Below are positions 23,401 through 33,325 of a stretch of DNA of 64,000 bases, one piece after another. Position 1 is the stretch's first letter; each line of letters begins with the position of its first letter. Below the pieces are notes generated by a model. That model had not been told where the DNA came from. It searched no databases and saw nothing but the letters and a program-made list of their open reading frames with translations. Source of the stretch: Halicephalobus mephisto (taxonomy: Eukaryota > Nematoda > Chromadorea > Rhabditida > Panagrolaimidae). The position numbers and the translations under genes are program-made. The stretch is from contig SWDT01000049.1 of NCBI GenBank assembly GCA_009193035.1, forward strand, positions 434,001-498,000, given 5' to 3'.

Positions 23401-26400
23401 ATATATGAAAAGTGAAAAATAATTTGAAATTTACTGAAATTTAACAAAAATTTGAAACATAAAAATCTTTTTTAAATATATTTTAATTTTATTAATTTTT
23501 ATATTTTTACATTCTAGAGACTTTTTTCTACAATTTTATCTGTTTTCATATATGAAAAGTGGAAAATAATTTGAAATTTACTGAAATTTAACAAAAATTT
23601 GAAACACAAAAATCCTTTTCAAATATATTTTAATTTTATTAATTTTTATATTTTTACAATCTCAAGACTTTTTTCTACAATTTTATCTATGTTTTCATAT
23701 ATGAAAAGTGGAAAATAATTTGAAATTTACTGAAATTTAACAAAAATTTGAAACACAAAAATCCTTTTTAAATATATTTTAATTTATTAATTTTTATATT
23801 TTTACATTCTAGAGACTTTTTTCTACAATTTTATCTGTTTTCATATATGAAAATTGGAAAATAATTTGAAATTTACTGAAATTTAATAAAAATTTGAAAC
23901 ACAAAAATCCTTTTCAAATATATTTTAATTTTATTAATTTTTATATTTTTACATTCTAGAGATTTTTTTCTACAATTTCATCTATGTTTTCATATATGAA
24001 AAGTGGAAAATAATGCAATTTTGATTGAAATTTAAAAAGTAAAAAATAAAATTCACTAGAGTATTTTCAGACGGAAAATTCTCTTTTTCATTGCTCTTCA
24101 AAATAATCTAAATTTCGTTTTTTAAATGATTTTTACCATCCAAACATCAATGGCTTTCAAGTCTGATGCCTGAGGCAATGCCATTTTTGCAGCGGAATTT
24201 TGAGTTGCAACTAAAAATAAATTATTAATTAAAATACTTTTTAAAAATACACCTGTGAGGATTGTCGTGATCGAGAGGGAAACTCTTCCAGGAACAGAAT
24301 CAACGTCGAGCCTGAAATTTCCTCGATTACTGTAGAAAATTAAATTTTAAAATTAAACCAAAAAGAAAAAAAACTGATGGTCACGATGAGGCCGCTGGGG
24401 ATGTAGGTCTGGATGATGTGATGCATCAATTCTCGTTCCATTTTGAAAGTTACTGTAGCACATGACCATATTCCTAAAAAAACAAAAAATATAAAAAACA
24501 AAAATTTAAAATAATTTAATTCCAAAAAAAATTGTTTCAAAAAAAATAAATTTAAAAAAAAATAAAAAATTTAAAAAAAATTGTTTCAAAAAAAATAAAT
24601 TTTTTTAAAAAATAAAAAATTTCGAAAAAATTGTTTCAATAAAAATAAATTTTTTTAAAACAAAAAATTTAAAAAAAATTGTTTCAAAAAAAATAAATTT
24701 AAAAAAAAGTAAAAAATTTAAAAAAAATTGTTTCAAAAAAAATAAATTTTTTAAAAAAAATAAAAAGTTTCGAAAAAATTGTTTTATATTTATTTAAAAT
24801 TAAATTTAAATTTTTCAACATGAATGAAATAATTTATTTTTTAGAATTTTCCTTGATTACGGTATTTGAAAATATTTATTTTTTTATTTTTCTTTAAATT
24901 TTTAAAAATATTTATTTTTTGAAATTTTTTATTAAAAAATATTTATTTTTAATTTTTTTTATTAAAAAATATAATTTTTAATTTTAACTAAAAAGTTGTA
25001 AAAATTCGTATTCAAAAGTTTTTTTTAACTTTGCGGAATATATTTGTGTTTTTTATAATAATGTAATTTCCGGTCTAAACTAGAATGCTCAGGAATTGGA
25101 CTATAAAGAATTTTTTGGAAATTCTGTGGCAAAAATTTTTATTTTTTACAATAGTGTAATTTTAGGTCCCAACTGAAAGACTTTTAGAATTTGTTTTGAG
25201 ACAATTTTGTAAAAAAAAGTTTTTATTTTTCAAAGTGATGCAATTTTGGGTCCTGACTGGAAAGTTTTAAAAAATCGTTTTGAGACAATTTTGTAAAAAA
25301 TTTTTTATTTTTAAAAATAATATAACTTTGGGTCCTGACTGGAAGGTTTTAAAAAATCGTTTTGAGACAATTTTATAAAAAAGTTTTTATTTTTCAAAGT
25401 GATGCAATTTTGGGTCCTGACTGGAAAGTTTTAAAAAATCGTTTTGAGACAATTTTATAAAAAAGTTTTTATTTTTTAAAATAATATAACTTTGGGTCCT
25501 GACTGGAAGGTTTTAAAAAATCGTTTTGAGACAATTTTGTAAAAAAGTTTTTATTTTTCAAAGTGATGCAATTTTGGGTCCTGACTGGAAAGTTTCAAAA
25601 AATCGTTTTGAGACAATTTTTAGAATTTATTAAAAATTGATTTTTTATGATAATCTGAATTGAAAAATAATTTACCCGTGGCATATGTGTCATTCCTACT
25701 TGCCGGCTCTAGGTCCTTGAGTCGCATATCTGGCATCCTCATCTCAGGGTTGATGTCTATAGGAGTCGTGTCACCCCAGACCAACATCAACTGTTCCACG
25801 TCGTAGGCATCTAGAGATTTTCCCAATTAGACATAAGTTGACAAATACACTATTCCCACTGGTCCTCAATCGACGTTCCTTCTAAGAATCTAAAACTCAC
25901 ATGACAAGATCCGTAAGTTACAATTTTGGGAATCCAGAGGATAATTGGCCAGATTCAACATGCATATTACTGTCAGAGAAATTCTGAAATTACTTTTTAC
26001 TCTTTTTTGATCTCGAACCAAACTTTACAACTCCATGGTAATTTCTAAAATTATCGCCTCAGGGGGTCTGACGTTTTTCCTCAAAATTTAAATTTTTTTC
26101 TCAGAATAAGGAAGTCCTATTTTAAATTTTTCCGATGGCATGCGGTTTTTGCCCTTTATCTCAAAAGCCCTTAGGTGATTAAATCCGCGAGATGTGGTGG
26201 CCGAAGTACCTACCTGCAGTCGTAAAAGAGGGTTCCGTTGGGGTACAGCCACACTGAAAATCACATAAAAAATATAATAATGCAAAATGAGATTGGTTAA
26301 GAAACGATCTCGATAAAAAACATATTTTTCAAAGTTTGAAATTTCAAATATTATAAATCTAAAATCCTGAAAAATAAAAAAAATTTCACAACATTCAAGA

Positions 26401-27999
26401 CATCAGAAGCAGGTACTAAATTCCAAACTTTTCAGAGAATTTTTAAAAAATTTAAACTTTTTAATGATTTTAGAAAAATTCAATTTTTTTATTATTTTAG
26501 AAAAATTCAAATTTTTTTTATTATTTTAGAAGCTTTTATGAGATTTTGGAAGATATCAGAAACAGGTACTAAAGTTCGAATTTTTTAATGATTTTAGAAA
26601 AATTCAGAAATTTTTATGATTTTAGAAAAATTCAATTTTTTTAATGATTTTAGAAAAATTTAAACTTTTATGATTTTTAAAAAATTCAAATTTTTAATGA
26701 TTTTAGAAAAATTCAATTTTTTTTATTATTTTAGGAAAATTCAAAATCATTTTCTAAATTTTGAAAGTTTTAAAAATATTCTAAAAATTTTAAATTCTAA
26801 AAAATTCCGAAAATTCCCACTTAATTTTAAAATTTCTTATAAAATTCAAAAATATTTCAGAATATTCTGTAATTTTTCATTGAACTTTTAAAAATGGAAT
26901 GTTTTTGATTAAATAAAATTTTAAAAAAATCCGGATTTACTTACAGAGGAAATTCGGAGATGTGACATCATGGAATTCCGCGGTCCTGGCGTTTGCAAAA
27001 TAAAGATCTAAAAAGTTTACTTTTTTCACATATTACGGTATTTCGAACCTGGATGCCAGAGTTTGTCGAAATTCGATCTATCTTTGATTAAAATCCTTTT
27101 GCTGTCGTTATGTGCTAATCTTTTATCCATCCATTTTTCCTGGAAGTAGATGTCGATTCCGAAGTCGTTGCTCTGGGCCCTGATGGACGTCAGCCCTTCA
27201 ATGTACATCTGAATCGTCACTACAGTAGGCTGATCTAAAAATTTAATTTTTTTTGTAATAATTTTTTTGAAAAAATTGAATTTAAAAACAAAAATCGAAA
27301 GTTCTCAATTGTCGAAAATTTTTCTTTACTAAAATCCACTTAGAAACTGACAAAAACAAATGCAAATGGCCTATAGCAAAGCTTCGAAGCAATTTGGCCT
27401 CCAGATCCAAGTGACAAAAAAACAGAACTTGTCGGAGAAGACAAAGTGTCCTTTTGGGACTTCGTCAAGAACGCTCATCGGGTCATAGATGACAAAAAAT
27501 GTTAAAAAATGTCCGTTCTATAATTTCGCAGATTTGAATATTAATTATTTTAAATAATTTTAAGTCATTTTTAAAAAAAATAAAAAATAAAAAATAAAAA
27601 ATTAAAATTAAAATTAAAATTAAAATTAAAATTAAAAATAAAAAATTAAAATTAAAATTAAAAATAACAATGTAAAATTTTCCAATTTAATTTTCTGTAT
27701 TTTTTGGAAATTTAAAATTATCGGTTTTAGACAATTTCCAAAAAAAAATTAAATAAATTCTAAAAAATTTTAATTTACGAAATTTTTAAATTTGAAGAAA
27801 TGTGATTTTTAAAGTTTTGTAAAAATTTTAAAAATATTTATAAAATTTTAATACAGTATTATTAAAAATACTCACTTTCGTTATGAGTAGGAATTTGTTC
27901 TTTATCGTAATTTGGGACATTATTGAGAATATAAGCCAGATCGTGGCAGGAACCGCCTTCGATCCAAGCTATCCAAAAAATTATCAAAAATAAATTCAT
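20409..27999 (-). CDS. Cys-loop ligand-gated ion channel subunit (probably anion-selective)
   Basis: Thirteen exons, 483 aa: 27999-27876, 27234-27049, 27007-26945, 26253-26214, 25983-25901, 25810-25676, 24473-24359, 24311-24253, 24210-24137, 23071-23028, 22878-22773, 21308-21028, 20550-20409. All junctions are in phase. In order: a signal peptide (MNLFLIIFWIAWIEGGS); an extracellular ligand-binding domain with the 'LYFANARTAEFHD' block; the Cys-loop with two Cys 14 apart ('CMLNLANYPLDSQNC'); M1 'IIQTYIPSGLIVTIS'; M2 from 'VPGRVSLSITTIL'; M3 'VWMGVCLTFVFSTMIEF'; a long cytoplasmic loop; and M4 near the C terminus ('IYFPLAFFIFNIVYW'). Exon 7 must end at 24359 to complete the M1-M2 link. Pentameric channels of this glycine/GABA-receptor-like group sit in neuron or muscle membranes. 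The usual Pro-Ala-Arg before M2 is Pro-Gly-Arg here. The ligand cannot be read from sequence. Six introns carry tandem repeats. Confidence 0.9.
21430..21965. repeat. Tandem repeat, about 73-bp unit, in channel intron
   Basis: About seven copies of a unit with 'ttgcaagcaagttgcggatt', 'caaatcttcgtaaataaa' and 'taaaaatattaatt'. It lies between exons 11 and 12 of the ligand-gated channel gene. Confidence 0.9.
22302..22690. repeat. Direct duplication of a roughly 110-bp block
   Basis: 22302-22415 and 22568-22680 are near-identical, sharing 'gaaatatcaaattc', 'attacagtaatttacagtaa', 'tctttggatactgta' and 'aatcccaaaattgtgg'. Both lie in the intron before channel exon 12. Confidence 0.85.
23220..24010. 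repeat. Tandem repeat, about 155-bp unit, in channel intron
   Basis: Five to six copies of a long unit containing 'gttttcatatatgaaaagtg', 'gaaaataatttgaaatttac' and 'cttttttctacaattttatc'. It fills most of the intron between exons 9 and 10. Confidence 0.9.
24540..24790. repeat. Tandem low-complexity repeat, about 37-bp unit
   Basis: About six copies of 'aaaattgtttcaaaaaaaat' plus 'aaatttttttaaaaa', immediately upstream of channel exon 7. Confidence 0.8.
25160..25620. repeat. Tandem repeat, about 82-bp unit, in channel intron
   Basis: Five to six copies of a unit with 'gggtcctgactggaaagttt' and 'aatcgttttgagacaatttt', between channel exons 6 and 7. Two unit types ('aaagtgatgcaa' and 'aaaataatataac') alternate, so the higher-order period is about 165 bp. 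Confidence 0.9.
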
Positions 28000-29512
28000 T
28001 TTTGGCGTTTTTTACAGTAATCATCCATGTCTTAAAATAACTTAATTAGTGTAATAATTTAATACTAATTAATATTCGAAAATTCAATATCGAAGTTTTC
28101 AAAAACTCCTTCAAAAAAAACTCCAGACAAAAATCCCAAAAAGAACGGATTGAAAAAATTTTTTTTTTCAAAAAGGCGGAGTTTATTTTTAAGTCCCGTT
28201 CATTTTTTAAAATCCTTAAAATCAAAATTCTGGATTGAAAATTGTCGAAAATGGAAGGGCCATGCCCTGTGGCGGTGATTAAAGGTCCAAATGACTGTCA
28301 TTGTCGTCAAAGTTGTTCCATTACTCCAAGTTTAACAAAAATAATATTTTCAAAAAATTTGCATTATTTAAAAATAAAAAATAAAAAACAAAAAAATAAA
28401 AAAATAAAAAATAAAAAATAATTTAAACACGAATTTTTATAAATTTAAAAATAAAATATTTTTTTAAATAAAATCAATTTTTTTTGTTTGGATTTTAAAA
28501 ATTCGAAAAAATTAATTTTTAAAAAATTTTAACTTTTACAAAATATACTAAAATTTAATTTTTGAATATTTGTGATATTAAAAATTTTTAAAATATTTTA
28601 TTAAAAATTCGGTTTTTTTAAAATTAAAAAATATTTTAAAATTTAGAAAAAATAAAAAATATTTTTTTTTAAATTATAAAATATTTTAAAAGTTACAAAA
28701 AATTAAAATTTTACAAAATACTAAATAGTTTAATTTTTAAAGTATTTTTAGAAACATTTATAATTTTAATTTTTTCGGTAAATAATGAATAGAAATGAAA
28801 GATGAAAGTTTATTTTGACTTTATTTAAATAATTACCGAAATTAGTATTCTAGTAAAAATCGTTTTTTTACGTATTTTTCGTTCTTTGTTTGACCGGAAA
28901 AATTTTTAATATTCTCATCATGGCGAGATCTGTCTACAAAGTTAATGGCAGCTTTCTTGAAGGGATACTGTAATTGAATAATGGAGACCTCATTCAGATA
29001 AAAGTACTAATTTTAAAAATTTTTTAAATCAAAAATAATATTATTAATAGATTTTAAAAATTTTTAAATCAAAAATAATATTATTAATAAAGATTTTTGA
29101 AATTTTTTAAATCAAAAATAATATTATTAATAAAGATTTTAAAAATTTTTTAAATTAAAATTAATATTATTAATAAAGATTTTAAAAATTTTTTAAATCA
29201 AAAATAATATTATTAATAAAGATTTTTAAAAATTCCTAAAATTCGCGAATAAAAAAAATTTTATTCAATTATATAAAATTCCAATGTATCAAATCGATTT
29301 TAAATTGTAATTTCGAAAATTCGGAAATTTTTGATAAAATTCAAAAAAATTATTTTAACAAAAATTTCTCAATCGAGACTAAAAAGTAAAAAATTTTAAA
29401 TTTTGCAGCGGATTCTGGAAATTCTAAAATTTTATATTATATATATTTTTTTAAAAGTTTGAATATTTAAAACACAAAAAATTTTTGTTTTTGACTCAAA
29501 TTTTGTCCACAT
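28000..29512. other. Intergenic region upstream of the channel gene
   Basis: Very AT-rich. 28370-28430 is a (aaaaat)n tract, and 29010-29235 is a 60-bp tandem repeat. 28180-28330 and 28790-28990 are unique and a little GC-richer and could hold promoter elements of the channel gene. No exon seen. Confidence 0.5.
29010..29235. repeat. Tandem repeat, about 50-60-bp unit
   Basis: Four to five copies of 'aaattttttaaatcaaaaat' followed by 'aatattattaataaagattt'. Confidence 0.85.
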
Positions 29513-29980
29513 AATCGTGTTGAGATGCTCCGGTAGTACAATGATAGTATACGTGACTGTAAAGTTACGAGACTCAGGTTCGATTACCGACCGAAGACTG
29601 CAGATCCAGGTCTTGCCAGCCGCAATCTGACTACAAACGGCTAAGACGCACTCATCAAAGAAAGAAACGAGGTCAGAAGGACCGAAAAGATGATCCTAGT
29701 AAGAGAAAAATTCCCTGAAGATGATCCTAGTAAAAGGAAGAGTTCCCTGAAGATGATCCTAGTAAGAGGAAGAATTCCCTAAAGATGATTCCAGTAAGAG
29801 AAGAATTCCCTGAAGATCATCCTAGTAAGAGGAAGAATTCCTTGAAGATGATCAGAAAGGTTGAGATGCGCGAACGCAAGCGAACAATAGAGGAGTCCAA
29901 GCTTGAGTATATAATGTTGTAAGTCCAATATTGTAACTGCTTTGAAAACGTTCGATAAAGTGCTAAATCGTGTTGAGATG
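29513..29980 (+). mobile_element. tRNA-derived SINE-like insertion with 15-bp target site duplication
   Basis: A perfect 15-bp direct repeat ('aatcgtgttgagatg') lies at 29513-29527 and 29966-29980. The inserted 438 bp begins immediately with a tRNA-like head (29528-29600): 'ggtagtacaatgatagtata' matches an A box and D arm, and 'ggttcgattaccg' matches a B box and T arm. The head is closest, by eye, to tRNA-Asp/Glu/Gly-type genes. Then follows an unrelated body (29600-29690), five copies of a 32-bp unit ('gatgatcctagtaagaggaa' onward, about 29690-29850), and a unique tail ending 'cgataaagtgcta'. There is no long reading frame. The internal pol III promoter plus target duplication is the structure of a SINE mobilised by a LINE. 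The tail lacks a simple poly(A). Confidence 0.82.
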
Positions 29981-30985
29981 TGATTATAGAATATTAAAAT
30001 CAGAAATTTTAAATTCCTAGTTTTTATATTTTATCTTTAACATCCAATCACCGATATTTGGTAACTTTGTCCATATATAAATACATATGAAAAAATCCAA
30101 CTTTTGGTTAAATTTATTTATTTGTTTTCTATAATTTCGATTTTTGCAAAAAAATATTATTTAAATTAGAGAATGTCCGGTATTTTATATTGTTTATTTA
30201 GCTTATTGTGAATTAAGTTGGTGGAACCAGTCTGTTTCGGTCAAGTCAACAGGAAATAGAAAACGCTGATGTGATATTTGTGACTTTTGAGTCTTCATAA
30301 TGGGAGTTATTTCATCTAGTTTTTTAGAGTTCCATTCTTCAGTCATCGATGTCATGATTATTGTTATGTCTTTTATTTAGAATGAGACACAATACAAAAT
30401 AGGAACAAATATTATTAAATATCAGAACTACACCTGAGGAGGACTCTTGATACACCGGAGTGTTCCTTTTTGTACTCCTCAGTGGAGAGAAGGAACTGTT
30501 AAGTCTTCGGTGTTCTGGATATCTCCGATCATGGGGACTATGCGTCCATAACAATTATAAAATAAGGTGAGAAATAACATAATAAACCGAAGAATTTGTA
30601 ATTAAAAAATTAGGTATATTTTACTACAATGTTAACTATGACATAATATTCACTTTTCTTCAATATCAGAAATGATGATCTTGAATTACATCATCTTTGA
30701 AGTTATTGTATATTCTTCAACCTGTCAGTTTTGTAGTAAATGGTTGTGTCTTAATTGTGGATGATCCGATAAGGATTGTAGTGAGTATTCAAGTTGGTCA
30801 TTGGAGTTTCTCGTTACATCCGGGGAAATTGCAGATTCTTACTGTACAAACAATCTCGAATATACCTTCTTCAAATATGATAACGGGTTAAGAGAGGAGG
30901 TGGTTTTTGTCTGACTGTTACCAATCAAACTCAGAAAATCTCTCCAAATTACAAAAGCAGCTAATAGATTGAATAATAATTCTGG
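29981..30985. other. Intergenic, possibly 3' part of the retroelement
   Basis: 29981-30230 is A/T-rich unique DNA. 30300-30560 includes a GC-richer block ('aggactcttgatacaccgga') that reads openly on the - strand without a recognisable domain. Its position, downstream of the - strand RTE remnant, would suit a 3' untranslated region. No gene can be supported. Confidence 0.4.
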
Positions 30986-32890
30986 TTTAGAATTCGCTAT
31001 CTTGACCTTTTATAGCGTTATTGGTGAGTTAGCTGATTGGGAAGTCTTTTGGATTACCTTGTAAATCTTCAGAAGGATTAACCTTTACTCTGCGTTCCTA
31101 CAATTTTGTAAAGTGGGAGCTCAGCATCTTTCTAATTTTGCGTAAACATCAACAATGAAGTTGCCAGAATAGTTGTTCTCTACAATTATGATTATTATGA
31201 TTATTATAATTATTATGATTATTATGATTATTATGATTATTATGATTATTATGATTATTATGATTATTATGATTATTATGATTATTATGATTATTATGAT
31301 TATTATGATTATTATGATTAATCTGGCCATTTGACGTCGTTAAAAATGACTGTAGAATGGTTGTTCCCCGACGTTTTCTCTTCCTATTTCGTAGGATTTA
31401 TATAATTTTCTTTGTTTATATACCACTAACGCTAAATCATGTTATATCTACTGGTTTTCCTCCACTTTTGTACCATCAATTGTAATTCTTTTCGAGACTT
31501 AGTAGTTAACACAACGTCATATACGTATAATAAAGTCCATGGATACGATTGTTGTATGTCTTTTGTTATTATGTCTATTCAAAGAATAAAGAGCAGAGCA
31601 AAGAATGTTAAACTTTTGTGTACGTGCATTTCAATAGAAAGGGTACCTGTTGTTCCGACCTGAACTTGCACCCTGTCGACTACATCTTTATGCAGTATTT
31701 TTACCCAAAGGATGTATTTTTCAGACATCCCATATGATCTTAGCACTAGCTAAAGGAACTTATGCAAAGCATGGTCGAAAATATTCTCTAGATTTAGGAA
31801 TACCATGAGGATTTTTTGTTTCTTTTTTCGGTGTTTTGTAATCAGAGGGTATGCAACAGCTATGGTCTCACAATTTTTCACAAAGCCGCATCGCTGTGAA
31901 GTAATGTTTACCATTTGGTAGATTCTGAAATCAGGAACCTGTTCAAATATTTCCAGTAAGTGATAAAACAAACGAATCAATCTATAGGGAAATCGGTCGG
32001 TTGTCTCATTTGTCTTTCCAAGTCCGGGATGTTGTACTTGTAAGTCAAATATTTGGCACTCATATGCTTTCAATAGTTTCATTGAACAAATAGGTTAGCT
32101 ATCTTATTGTCTTTACTCCCAAGAGTTTCCATAATCTTGCTGGTATGTTGCTGGTCCGATATTCTTTTTGTTCTTCATCTTGGTAAGTGTTTCGAACACC
32201 TCAGCTTTGTTTATTAGTGATACTAATCTTTGTACTATTTCTCCAATGCGTATTGGTAGATGAGGAAGTTTTTTGTTTGAGATTTTTTCAAAGTTATTTC
32301 TTTAGTGGTTTAGTACGGACCTGTCTTCATCTTTTATGTGCATAGTTTATTCAAAACACTGTGAACTTTTGTATTGAGAATGAGCGAGACGGTATATACG
32401 TGCTTCACCGTCTGGCATATCAAGCTTCTTATATAGCTTCTGATAGTGTGGATATTTAGCTTCTGTGACTGTTTTCCTCGTTATTGTTTTTACTAAGTGG
32501 TACACTCTTGTATTTTTTGTTTCTCTTGCTTTTTGCCATGCTTTATATACTATTTTCTTTAATTAGATAGCTTCTTCCAGTTTCATTCCGCTACCAAATT
32601 TCCTTATCTATGAGTTGGTCCGAGTCTAGTCTGGGTAGAAGGTTGTCTTTCTTAGATGGATGTCTTTATTTGATGGTTTTTGACTTCAGTTACCGAACGG
32701 CACTACATGGAAGTTCAGGTCTTTGTTACCTAAATTTTACAAAATTGATGTTGAGCGATATACAACTATTAATAAATCCTCCATAAAGACATTGCGATAC
32801 ATTTGTTACGTTTTGCACCAGCCATATATTACTGTTTTTTGTACATATCTGCATCCACGACTATTTTATCCTGCATAATTTATTTATTTG
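30985..32890 (-). pseudogene. Decayed RTE-like non-LTR retrotransposon (reverse transcriptase remnant)
   Basis: Read on the - strand in several broken frames, the segment shows RT hallmarks in the correct order. About 32575-32340: the pre-RT helical region ('KLYKKLDMPDGEARIYRLA'). About 32210-32130: 'KMKNKKNIGPATYQQ'. About 31900-31760: RT block 2-3 ('CGFVKNCETIAVAYPL', 'MVFLNLENIFDHALHKF'). About 31700-31560: 'IDIITKDIQQS'. About 31545-31510: the active-site block, where the expected Tyr-x-Asp-Asp reads 'LLYVYDVV'. Stops and frameshifts separate the blocks and the catalytic Asp pair is damaged, so the element is dead. It may once have supplied the machinery for SINE insertions like the one at 29.5 kb. 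Confidence 0.8.
31183..31320. repeat. Microsatellite (attattatg)n
   Basis: About fifteen copies of a 9-bp 'attattatg' unit, pure over more than 100 bp. It lies inside the retrotransposon remnant and makes an artificial poly-Ile frame on the - strand. Confidence 0.97.
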
Positions 32891-33325
32891 CTTGATTAAC
32901 TTGGTACTATATTGTCAATGAAATGTCTTTTTTAAATTACTATTCATTATAAGAGAACAAAATGTAAAAGTTAGTGTTCTTTTCAATTTTTGGATTGAGT
33001 CTATCAGTTTGTGAGAAATGTCTGAATTTAAAATAAAAAAATCTAAGAGTGCCATATTATACTAAAAAGCATTAATTTTTATTCTTGTGGAAATTGATAT
33101 ATTCGATCATTCATCACTCAATTACCCAATGAACTTTTGATTCATCTCTCATATCTGAACATTTTATTTTCCAAGTCCTTCTTTGAAGTGCAATGTGATC
33201 AACAAGATATCTAATCAAAAGCAACATTCCGAAATAATATTTAGTCATTTTTAGCAAGGGTATTGCTAACGATGCAACAAGATTATTGTAACAACTTTGT
33301 AATAAAGCTTTCTATTCAGGTTATA
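32890..33325. other. Intergenic region upstream of the acyltransferase gene
   Basis: Unique AT-rich DNA with no exon. 'tcatcactcaattacccaatg' and 'cttgtggaaattgatatatt' are unremarkable. A TTTCTATTCAG acceptor at 33319 precedes the acyltransferase start and may be a spliced-leader site. Confidence 0.5.

Noticed and set aside
29528..29600. Functional tRNA gene
   Set aside because: A and B boxes are good, but the acceptor stem does not pair, the anticodon arm gives no clean 7-nt loop, and the unit is inside a target-duplicated insertion. Treated as a SINE head.
31121..31330. Poly-isoleucine open reading frame on the - strand
   Set aside because: Translation of a 9-bp microsatellite; no gene.
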